64,000 bases of DNA, taken from assembly GCA_002491905.1 (NCBI GenBank), contig DKWV01000026.1, positions 9,229 through 73,228 of the forward strand, given 5' to 3'. The stretch's first letter is position 1; every line of letters starts with the position of its first letter. This document shows, one piece after another, positions 33,490 to 40,071 of the stretch. The translations under genes were made by a program, and so were the position numbers. The stretch comes from Lachnospiraceae bacterium UBA7143 (GTDB taxonomy: Bacteria > Bacillota > Clostridia > Lachnospirales > Lachnospiraceae). Below the pieces are notes generated by a model. The model ran no database searches and had not been told where the DNA came from. It was given only the letters and a program-made list of their open reading frames with translations.

Positions 33490-35526
33490 TCATGCCGGGA
33501 TCATGTCAAGGAACTGCTGTTCTGTCAGGACAGGGATGCCAAGCTCCCTTGCCTTTGCCAGTTTGCTGCCCGGCTTTTCCCCGCAGATCAGGTAATCTGT
33601 CTTTCGGGTAACGGAACTTCCCGCTGTTGCCCCAAGGCTGGTGATCCTGCTGTTGATACCGTCACGGGTAAAATTCTCAAGTTTTCCTGTCGCTACAACC
33701 GTACATCCTGCAAACGGATTATTTTCTTTTATATCTTTCATCGTATCTTCCTCTCTTTCCTCAAAATGAAATTCTTTCTGTAACGTCTTCCATAATTTCA
33801 GGTTATCCCAGTCATGGAACCATTCCCGGATACTCCGGCTCATCTTTTCCCCGAACTCCGGCAGGGATGTGAAATCAAAACAATCCACTGCCGCTTTTGC
33901 AAGCTCCTGCAGGTTCCCTTTGAAAAAACTGTCCAAGGCCCTGCCCGCCGTCCTGCCAATCAACGGGATATCCATTGCCACCACATATCTTACAAAAGTC
34001 GTATTACGGCTTCTCTTAATGGACTCCTGCATTTTTTCATAAGACTTCTCCCCGAAACCCTCCATGCGGATGATCTCATCCCGGTAACGGTCCAGATGGT
34101 AAAAGTCCTGACAGGTATGGAGGAAACCTTTTTCAATGAACCTGTCGATGACCGCTTCTGAGATACCGGAAATATCCATTGCCTTTTTCCCCGCAAAATG
34201 TACCATTCTCCGTAAAAGCTGGTTCCGGCAGTCCGGGTTGTCACAGTGGAGCGTCTCGATGATACGTCCGTTACCTCCTTTTCTCGCATAGATCCTTACC
34301 GGGTTCCCGCAGCAGGGGCATTTCTCTGGTATCATGCTATCCGCATAATGCCCCCTGTCAAGGTTATCCTCGATATGCGGGATGATCATGTTCCGCTTGG
34401 ACACCAGTATCCGGCACCCCGGATGCAGTTCCAGATCCTTGATAAAGGAAATGTTATGCAGACTTGCCCTTGATACGATGCATCCGTCAATCTCCACCGC
34501 GTCAAACACAGCGACCGGCGCAATCTCGCCGGAACGTCCGGGTGTCCATTCCACAGACCGGAAGACTGTCTCCTGCACCTCATCCTCAAATTTATAGGCA
34601 ATGCCGTCCTTATAATGGTGACCCGTCCTCCCGCATCCTCTGGAATAGGAAATGCTGTTATAGCGCAGTACCATGCCATCGATCGGCAGCATACAGTCAT
34701 CCGCGGCATTTCTCAGATACCGTATTCCCTGTTCCAGTTCTTCCATGGAAACCTTTTCTGTAAGCGGTAGGAACGGACATACCTCAAATCCAAGTGACTG
34801 TAGAGCCTTCAGTAGCTTCCCGCGGCTGTCCGCAATCTTTCCGAATCCCTCCATCCCTTCTATCACATTAAACGCATAGAAATGGATATGGCGGTTTCTG
34901 CAGGCGGCAGGATCTAACAGCCTGATCGAGCCGGCGGCAAGGTTTCTCGCATTACATGCCCCTTTTCCATCCGCGCCGGGTATCTTCCCTTTTATCCTCT
35001 CAAAGTCATCCTGGTGGATGATGCCCTCCCCGGTCACCACTAGCCTGTCCTTATGGGGGATCGAGACAGGCACGTTATAAAAAGCGGGGATGTTATGGGT
35101 AATCATCTCGCCTGTTTCCCCGTCTCCTCTGGTTGACGCCTCCACGAGCCTCCCGTCCTCATAACAGAGTTTTACGGTAAGCCCGTCCAGCTTCAGCATT
35201 AAAAGAGATGCTGATCTGGCCGCCATTTCCAGAAGTTCCTCCATCTGCTTGGTCTTATCGAGGCTGAGCAGCGGGATCGTGTGTTTCACCTTTTTCAGTA
35301 AACTGACAGGGTCAGCGCCTACCGTCTGTGTGGGAGAATTGCTGAGGATGATGCCCGTCCTTTTCTCAAGTTCCTGCAGTTCATCGAAGAGATGGTCATA
35401 CACCGCATCCGATACGCTGGGTGCCGCTAAGTTGTAATATTCATGCCTGTAACGGTTCAGCTTGGTAACGAGTGCCGTGACCTTTTCGGCATCTCCCGCC
35501 TGTGTTCCTTTCTGGATCTTTTTCAT
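33490..35526 (-). CDS. ligA: NAD-dependent DNA ligase LigA
   Basis: Seals nicks in DNA using NAD. 678 aa, full bacterial length. Ia domain at the start (YRHEYYNLAAPSVSDAVYD), adenylation motif KLDG (Lys112) with TRGDGETGE, OB fold, a four-Cys zinc finger (CPCCG and CDNPDC near 400), HhH repeats and a C-terminal BRCT domain. All key motifs are present, so it should be active. The host genome must carry its own ligA elsewhere, so this is an extra copy brought by the element. AAAGGAG lies before the ATG. Confidence 0.95.
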   Translation of the reverse strand: MKKIQKGTQAGDAEKVTALVTKLNRYRHEYYNLAAPSVSDAVYDHLFDELQELEKRTGIILSNSPTQTVGADPVSLLKKVKHTIPLLSLDKTKQMEELLEMAARSASLLMLKLDGLTVKLCYEDGRLVEASTRGDGETGEMITHNIPAFYNVPVSIPHKDRLVVTGEGIIHQDDFERIKGKIPGADGKGACNARNLAAGSIRLLDPAACRNRHIHFYAFNVIEGMEGFGKIADSRGKLLKALQSLGFEVCPFLPLTEKVSMEELEQGIRYLRNAADDCMLPIDGMVLRYNSISYSRGCGRTGHHYKDGIAYKFEDEVQETVFRSVEWTPGRSGEIAPVAVFDAVEIDGCIVSRASLHNISFIKDLELHPGCRILVSKRNMIIPHIEDNLDRGHYADSMIPEKCPCCGNPVRIYARKGGNGRIIETLHCDNPDCRNQLLRRMVHFAGKKAMDISGISEAVIDRFIEKGFLHTCQDFYHLDRYRDEIIRMEGFGEKSYEKMQESIKRSRNTTFVRYVVAMDIPLIGRTAGRALDSFFKGNLQELAKAAVDCFDFTSLPEFGEKMSRSIREWFHDWDNLKLWKTLQKEFHFEEREEDTMKDIKENNPFAGCTVVATGKLENFTRDGINSRITSLGATAGSSVTRKTDYLICGEKPGSKLAKARELGIPVLTEQQFLDMIPA

Positions 35527-35562
35527 AAAAAATCACGCTCCTTTCTTTTCAGATCCTTAAAA

Positions 35563-35610
35563 GGCGTTTACAAAACGCCAGAACCCCATGCCATGACCGG
35601 CACGGGGTTC
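35563..35610 (-). terminator. Terminator behind prfH
   Basis: Minus strand: hairpin with GAACCCC/GGGGTTC arms and inner TGCC/GGCA (35581-35610), then a perfect GGCGTTT/AAACGCC hairpin with loop of three (35563-35579) followed by TTTTAAGG. It closes the rtcB2-prfH operon before ligA. Confidence 0.75.
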
Positions 35611-35683
35611 ACTATAGTGTCATGAATATAATATATAGTTGCGGGAGTATCTTATACGCTTTAAACCAGGCAGCGTATTCCTG

Positions 35684-36274
35684 TTATTTTCTCAAAACAA
35701 ATCTCTCTCCTTCATAAGTCCGCACCGGGTTTCCCCTGACAATGCGGGTATGCTCCCGCCATGCGGCATTTACTTGTTTCGCTTCCTGCTCCTTTTGCAA
35801 ATCCGCAAGTTTCCCCTGCAACTTCTCCATTGCGCGCTGTTTATTTAGAAACTGGCTCCGTTCCTCGGTAGAGTGCGCCACAAGTCCTGTTGGTATATGG
35901 ATGATCCGTATACCTGTCTCCACCTTGTTTACATTCTGGCCTCCTTTCCCGCCACAATGGAACTTCTCGATACGGTATTCTTTCCCGGACGCAATCTCTC
36001 CCTGCTCCGGGATGATGCTCACATCCACATACCAATTTTTTCGCTTATGATTCGGACGGAATGGACTCCTGCATATCCACAATACCGTACCTTCTAGGCT
36101 GCTTAAATCCTGCGCCGTCCGAAAGCGGATGGAATCTAAGCAGCCTTTTTCATACCCCTTTGTCTCGGATATCACTTCTAAATCCTCATATTCTCTTTTT
36201 AATGCCGCAAACAGCTTCGCCACCGCAAGCTGACACTCAGACGGCCCCTGTCCTGCACTGATCTGTACTATCAT
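35684..36274 (-). CDS. prfH: Peptide chain release factor homologue PrfH
   Basis: 196 aa. Contains the catalytic GGQ (111-113) in HCGGKGGQNVNKVET but lacks the stop-codon-recognition domains of RF1/RF2, as PrfH does. Work on other bacteria shows PrfH releases peptides from ribosomes whose 16S rRNA was cut in the decoding centre, after which the partner RtcB reseals the rRNA. It starts 15 bp behind rtcB2 with GAGGAG before the ATG, so the two form one operon, and a double terminator follows. Confidence 0.92.
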   Translation of the reverse strand: MIVQISAGQGPSECQLAVAKLFAALKREYEDLEVISETKGYEKGCLDSIRFRTAQDLSSLEGTVLWICRSPFRPNHKRKNWYVDVSIIPEQGEIASGKEYRIEKFHCGGKGGQNVNKVETGIRIIHIPTGLVAHSTEERSQFLNKQRAMEKLQGKLADLQKEQEAKQVNAAWREHTRIVRGNPVRTYEGERFVLRK

Positions 36275-36289
36275 AAATTTCTTTCTCCT

Positions 36290-37399
36290 CTACTTTCTGC
36301 TTCCTGCCTTAAAATTATAGACAGGCTTCAATATCTCTGTCACCTCTACCATATCTCTGATCTGCGCTGTGATCTCCACTATGGAACGATAGGCAAAAGG
36401 TGCTTCATCCAAGGTGTCCGCGCTGACACAACTGCTGTAAATGCCTTTCATTTCCTTTTTAAATTCTGATACCGTATACCGGCTCTTTACATCTTCGCGC
36501 TTTAACTTTCTGCCGGAACCATGCGGCGCTGAGTAATTCCACTCTGCACTGCCTTTTCCGATGCCTAAGATGATCCCGTCCCGCATATTTGCCGGAATGA
36601 CTACGCGCTCTCCCTTTTTTGCGGAGATGGAACCCTTACGGAGTATGCCGGAGTCATCCACAAAATTGTGCGGCACAAAAAACTGCTCTGCCGCTTTCCA
36701 CTTCATCCCCTTAAGAATTTCCCTGACAATGATCTGTCTGTTCCATTCGGCATAGCGCTGGATTATCTGCACATCTTCCAAGTAAGCTGTCTTATTATCA
36801 CCTTCTAAGTAACTCATGTAATAGGGAACTTCTTTCCCCTGTTCTTTCAGGCAGCTATTGGCTAGTTTCGTATAATATTCCGCCACTTCCTCCCCTAAAT
36901 GCCTGCTCCCTGTATGCACCACAAGATACAGGCTGCCGTCATCGGACTTATCCAACTCTATAAAATGATTGCCGCCACCAAGCGTGCCAAGGCTCCTGTC
37001 TGCTTTCTGCCTGTTGATATGACGGATGCAGTGAAGCCCTTCATAGGAAAATTCCTCCGCCATGTAATGGGGTTCTTTCCGAATGTTGAAACCGGAGGGT
37101 ATGTTCTCCCGGATCACCCTGTCCAATTTCTGATACTCCACATTGCTCTTATTCAGTTTTACACAGGTCATGCCGCAGCCGATATCCACGCCTAAAAGCT
37201 GTGGGATCACCTTATCCGTGACGGTCATGGAAAGACCGATCGGCGCGATCTTACCCGGATGGATATCCGGCATCATGCAGATCGAACTGCCCTTGGCAAT
37301 TTCGTTATCGCATATCATTTTCACCTGTGCCAGAGCATAATCTTCCACATCGTCTGTAAAAATCTTTGCTTCGGCATATATACCTTTTACTGTTTTCAT
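36290..37399 (-). CDS. rtcB2: RNA ligase RtcB2, PrfH-associated type
   Basis: 369 aa, shorter than canonical RtcB. LGVDIGCGM (Cys75), SLGTLGGGNHFIE, VVHTGSRHLGE, VPHNFVD and the guanylylation motif APHGSGRKLKRED (His293) are intact. Together with prfH it forms the known repair pair for ribosomes cut in the 16S decoding centre, for example by colicin E3-like toxins. Preceded by its own promoter, a leader ORF and a strong terminator. GAGGAAAAG lies before the ATG. Confidence 0.92.
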   Translation of the reverse strand: MKTVKGIYAEAKIFTDDVEDYALAQVKMICDNEIAKGSSICMMPDIHPGKIAPIGLSMTVTDKVIPQLLGVDIGCGMTCVKLNKSNVEYQKLDRVIRENIPSGFNIRKEPHYMAEEFSYEGLHCIRHINRQKADRSLGTLGGGNHFIELDKSDDGSLYLVVHTGSRHLGEEVAEYYTKLANSCLKEQGKEVPYYMSYLEGDNKTAYLEDVQIIQRYAEWNRQIIVREILKGMKWKAAEQFFVPHNFVDDSGILRKGSISAKKGERVVIPANMRDGIILGIGKGSAEWNYSAPHGSGRKLKREDVKSRYTVSEFKKEMKGIYSSCVSADTLDEAPFAYRSIVEITAQIRDMVEVTEILKPVYNFKAGSRK

Positions 37400-37431
37400 G
37401 ATTTACTTTTCCTCTTCTTAAAAATGAGCGC

Positions 37432-37454
37432 AAAAAAAGCACCCCAAAGGTGCT
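37432..37454 (-). terminator. Intrinsic terminator/attenuator before rtcB2
   Basis: Minus strand: AGCACC/GGTGCT stem (37438-37454) with loop of five, then seven U residues. It lies between the leader ORF and rtcB2, 33 bp before the rtcB2 start, so rtcB2 transcription from the promoter must read through it. Confidence 0.85.
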
Positions 37455-37536
37455 GGCTACTCTTTCACTATCTGTACAGGACAATAAAAATTTCCAAAAT
37501 CATTATCAGAACTTTCTATTGCACGATATAATAAAG

Positions 37537-37617
37537 CTATCTGTAAGACGCACGGAGCGACATACCTTTGATTGTCAGTTGCATTATTCTGTTATGGGTT
37601 GTTGTATTTTTCTGCAT
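37537..37617 (-). CDS. Leader peptide of the rtcB2-prfH operon (26 aa)
   Basis: ATG at 37617 with AGGAGGT six bases before it, stop at 37537-37539. Product begins MQKNTTTHNRIMQLTIKG and ends in RASYR. It lies between the operon promoter and the terminator, so its translation could decide whether the terminator forms. The sequence has no obvious run of one amino acid; a stall within Arg/Met codons at its end is possible but not shown. Confidence 0.55.
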   Translation of the reverse strand: MQKNTTTHNRIMQLTIKGMSLRASYR

Positions 37618-37672
37618 GGTATGACCTCCTTTTCTACTTTCTGAATTAATGGTTTATTTGTTTAACGGTTAC

Positions 37673-37701
37673 ATGCTAGCACAGATGGACTAAATTTGCA
37701 A
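37673..37701 (-). promoter_or_regulatory. Promoter of the rtcB2-prfH operon
   Basis: Minus strand: -35 TTGCAA (37696-37701), 17-bp spacer, extended -10 TGCTAGCAT (TAGCAT at 37673-37678). Start near 37666. Confidence 0.75.
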
Positions 37702-37769
37702 GTTTTTATTTGCCTGTCAGGTCAGTTCATTTGTCCCCTCTCATGATACCATCTAACACAATGTAAGTA

Positions 37770-38069
37770 TCATTCAATATTTTCATACTTCTTTAACCGT
37801 TCCTCCTTCAATTCTTCTAAAGACATATCCGTATAAGGGATTGCTCCAACCAATGACTTTAATGCCTGAACAACTTCTACTGTTTTTTCCTGCTCTTCTA
37901 TTTCCGTACCGCTTCCATCTTTGCTCCCGGCTATCTCATCCGGCGTAAGAATACTTTCCATAAATTCCAGAACATTCCCGCCGACAGCGTCTGCTCCACG
38001 CTCATTCAGATCGGCCAGATTCTCTTTCGCCTGTGTCATGACCTGCAAATATTCTTCATTTGTCCTCAT
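37770..38069 (-). CDS. Acidic protein of unknown function (99 aa)
   Basis: Mostly helical and Glu-rich (EEYLQVMTQAKENLADL; DMSLEELKEERLKKYENIE). No family recognised. AGGAGAAACA lies before the ATG. It follows the toxin-antitoxin pair and precedes the rtcB2 promoter; a 7-bp inverted repeat (37743-37773) lies at its end. Confidence 0.55.
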   Translation of the reverse strand: MRTNEEYLQVMTQAKENLADLNERGADAVGGNVLEFMESILTPDEIAGSKDGSGTEIEEQEKTVEVVQALKSLVGAIPYTDMSLEELKEERLKKYENIE

Positions 38070-38136
38070 AATGTTTCTCCTACTATAAACAAATAATACC
38101 CTAAGTTACGTACACAGGGTTTTCTACCCCTCATAT

Positions 38137-38430
38137 CTAACCTTTAGCCGGACTTTTGGGAACAAACTCCAATTTCAGCGTCATTCCCATTCCATCCGCC
38201 AGACGCTTTAGGAGTTTAAGAGACGGATTCCTGGTTCCATTTTCAAGCTTACTGATATCCGCCTGATTAATTCCTGTTCTTTCTGCAAGTTCTTTTTGGG
38301 TGAGATTTTGCGAAATCCTTGCATCAACCATTGCCCGGATCACATCCATTTCCGGCTGGATATCTTCCCATTCCTTTCTGAACTCATCATCCTGTAATTG
38401 TTCCTCTAAAAATTCCTGAAATTCACTCAT
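38137..38430 (-). CDS. HigA-like XRE antitoxin
   Basis: 97 aa with a C-terminal-half Cro/C1 helix-turn-helix (NLTQKELAERTGINQADISK, LENGTRNPSLKLL). It follows the toxin gene with an 8-bp overlap, the toxin-first order of higBA-type systems. Expected to neutralise the toxin and bind the palindrome in the promoter. Confidence 0.85.
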   Translation of the reverse strand: MSEFQEFLEEQLQDDEFRKEWEDIQPEMDVIRAMVDARISQNLTQKELAERTGINQADISKLENGTRNPSLKLLKRLADGMGMTLKLEFVPKSPAKG

Positions 38431-38782
38431 TTTCCTTCACCCTTTCCAAATAGTCTTTGCGATATAATTTTGCCAACTTTATTTCCTGTTTTGGCGTTTC
38501 CTGCGTTTTCTTAATAAATCCATTCGTTATTATAATTTTCTTACCATAGCAGAAAAAATATAGGACTCTGGTTATATCTGTTCCAACTTTTCCACGGATT
38601 TCAAATATTCCATCATCCAGATGCTTACTGTAAGGCTCTCTCAACTGGTTTCCCTTTTCCTCCAACACATTAATGATTCCCAAAACTTTTGCCCTCATTT
38701 TAACATCCAGACCAAGGATAAAATCTTTCGCTGGTTTTTCACCATTAGCTTTAGTATAAAATTCCACTTCAAATTTATCCAT
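38423..38782 (-). CDS. HigB/RelE-like mRNA interferase toxin (phage Gp49-type)
   Basis: 119 aa. RelE-fold pattern: EVEFYTKANGEKPAKDF, then LREPYSKHLDDGIFEIRGKV, RVLYFFCYGKKIIITNGFIK and a basic end (QEIKLAKLYRKDYLER), as in phage-derived Gp49/HigB toxins that cut mRNA on the ribosome. The ATG at 38782 is chosen over one 28 codons upstream because GGAGATTACA lies before it and because the upstream extension would overlap the promoter. Confidence 0.85.
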   Translation of the reverse strand: MDKFEVEFYTKANGEKPAKDFILGLDVKMRAKVLGIINVLEEKGNQLREPYSKHLDDGIFEIRGKVGTDITRVLYFFCYGKKIIITNGFIKKTQETPKQEIKLAKLYRKDYLERVKENE

Positions 38783-38810
38783 TGTAATCTCCAATTTTCT
38801 TTCTATATTT

Positions 38811-38839
38811 AGTATATGGCATATATGCCATATTGTCAA
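38811..38839 (-). promoter_or_regulatory. higBA promoter with a perfect 20-bp palindromic operator
   Basis: Minus strand: -35 TTGACA (38834-38839), 17-bp spacer, -10 TATACT (38811-38816). The spacer is filled by a perfect palindrome (38814-38833, half-site ATATGGCATA), the expected HigA binding site. Confidence 0.8.
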
Positions 38840-38911
38840 TAATATGTCCCCTGAATATAAATTCAAGCACTAGAGATTTTCCAATTTTCTGTACTCTAAA
38901 ATCTGCAAAAG

Positions 38912-38950
38912 GCCAACAACCTTTCAGTTATTGACCTTTCTTTTGTTGGC
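38912..38950 (-). terminator. Terminator-like inverted repeat inside the right end
   Basis: GCCAACAA/TTGTTGGC arms (38912-38919 and 38943-38950) with a 23-base loop; the minus strand then reads CTTTTGCAGATTTT. It may shield the element from rsgA-side read-through. Confidence 0.45.
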
Positions 38951-38968
38951 ACTCTTTCTCCTGAATAT

Positions 38969-38989
38969 TACCGCACCAATTCCGCACCA
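38969..38989. repeat. Right attachment site of the element
   Basis: Exact 21-bp copy of the left repeat. The second 11-mer of the tandem pair is imperfect here (CCGCACCATTT), unlike the left end. Confidence 0.85.
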
Positions 38990-39189
38990 TTTTAACATGG
39001 ATATATAGAAATCAGCATAAACTTTTATGAAACCTCAAATCACGCAAAGCATTGAAAACACTGGGTTTTATAGACATTTATAAAAATTCGTAAAGATATA
39101 AAACCAGCTTCGCGTATTACGATGCCTAGTTTCATAATGTCCTAACCGCCTTTCTCTAATCTCCTATTTCAAAATCATTCAGGCCTTTA
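38990..39189. other. Right flank between the attachment site and rsgA
   Basis: 200 bp outside the element. It holds a 31-codon minus-strand frame (39040-39135) beginning MKLGIV, the same six residues with which YchF begins, differing from ychF only at third codon positions over 18 bp and then unrelated. No other gene seen. Confidence 0.4.
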
Positions 39190-40068
39190 TTAATAACGCC
39201 TGTTCTCCTTCAACTCCCGGTACAACACCATATAATTCTCATACCGCACAGGACTAATTTTTCCCTCTTCCACGGCCTCTTTGACCTTGCAGTCCGGCTC
39301 GCTGATGTGGGCACAGCCCCGGAATTTACAGAAAGGCTCGTACTCCCGGAACTCGGGATAATACCCTCCCAGCTCCTCCTTCGTGATATCCGGCATATCA
39401 AGGGAAGTAAACCCGGGCGTATCCATGATATAAGTCCCGTTCCCCAGCGCAATGATTTCCGAATGTCTGGTGGTATGTCTGCCCCGCTTAATCTTCTCGC
39501 TGATCTCCCCGGTCTCCATGTTGGTTTCGGGAGAAAGCTGATTGATCAGGGAAGACTTGCCGACACCGCTGGGGCCTGCCAGTGTTGTGGTTTTCCCATT
39601 CAGCAGCTCTCTCACCTGATCCAGCCCCCTGTTTTCCAGAGCGCTTATAAATAACACCCGATATCCGCAAGTCTCATAAGCGCTTCGCAGCGCCTCCTTC
39701 TCCTCCGAAGAGGCGATATCCTCCTTGTTAAAACAGATGACCGTGAGGAGCTTCTGCTGCTCCATACGGATCAGGAAGCGGTCCAGCAGATTAAAATTCG
39801 GATTCGGTTTCACAATCGCAAAGAGAATCAGCGCCTGATCCACATTGGCCACCGCCGGTCTTACCAGCACGCTTTTCCGCGGCAGAATTTTTCGGATGTT
39901 GCCAAGCTTCTCCGCATCGTCGAGCACGTCCAGCTCCACATCATCCCCGACCAGAGGCTTGATTCCCTCTTTTCTGAATATTCCCTTTGCCCTGCACTCA
40001 TAGACGCCGCGTCCTTCCACATGCACATAGTAGAAGCCGGCGATCCCTTTCATGATCTTACCAAACAT
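39190..40068 (-). CDS. rsgA: Ribosome small subunit-dependent GTPase RsgA
   Basis: Late 30S maturation GTPase. 292 aa with an N-terminal OB fold (about 1-65), circularly permuted GTPase motifs (NKED near 113, then LAGPSGVGKSS and DTPGF) and a C-terminal zinc region (CKFRGCAH, SEPDC). Starts 3 bp after prkC with GGAAG before the ATG, as in the common Firmicutes operon. Confidence 0.96.
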   Translation of the reverse strand: MFGKIMKGIAGFYYVHVEGRGVYECRAKGIFRKEGIKPLVGDDVELDVLDDAEKLGNIRKILPRKSVLVRPAVANVDQALILFAIVKPNPNFNLLDRFLIRMEQQKLLTVICFNKEDIASSEEKEALRSAYETCGYRVLFISALENRGLDQVRELLNGKTTTLAGPSGVGKSSLINQLSPETNMETGEISEKIKRGRHTTRHSEIIALGNGTYIMDTPGFTSLDMPDITKEELGGYYPEFREYEPFCKFRGCAHISEPDCKVKEAVEEGKISPVRYENYMVLYRELKENRRY

Positions 40069-40071
40069 ATA

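Larger units (their letters stand above)
10999..38989. mobile_element. Integrated plasmid-like mobile element (about 28 kb)
   Basis: Bounded by a 21-bp direct repeat, with integrase and excisionase-like genes next to the left copy. It separates ychF from rsgA, two core genes. Contents, in transcription order: HigBA, rtcB2-prfH, ligA, parM/parR, several small proteins, rtcB1, DUF932, YqaJ/Rad52-like recombination genes, DUF5688, zeta-like toxin pair, primase-helicase, replication-initiator-like gene, ParB-domain protein, P-loop ATPase, Xis and Int. No relaxase, coupling protein, VirB4, capsid, portal or terminase gene is visible. Base composition is lower in G+C than the flanks and differs between the left and right halves. 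Confidence 0.9.

Noticed and set aside
10999..38989. Conjugative element of the Tn916/Tn1549 type
   Set aside because: Int and Xis resemble that family, but no relaxase, FtsK-like coupling protein or VirB4-like ATPase could be found in the 28 kb.
10999..38989. Ordinary prophage
   Set aside because: Recombination and DUF932 genes are phage-like, but no terminase, portal, capsid, tail or lysis genes are present.
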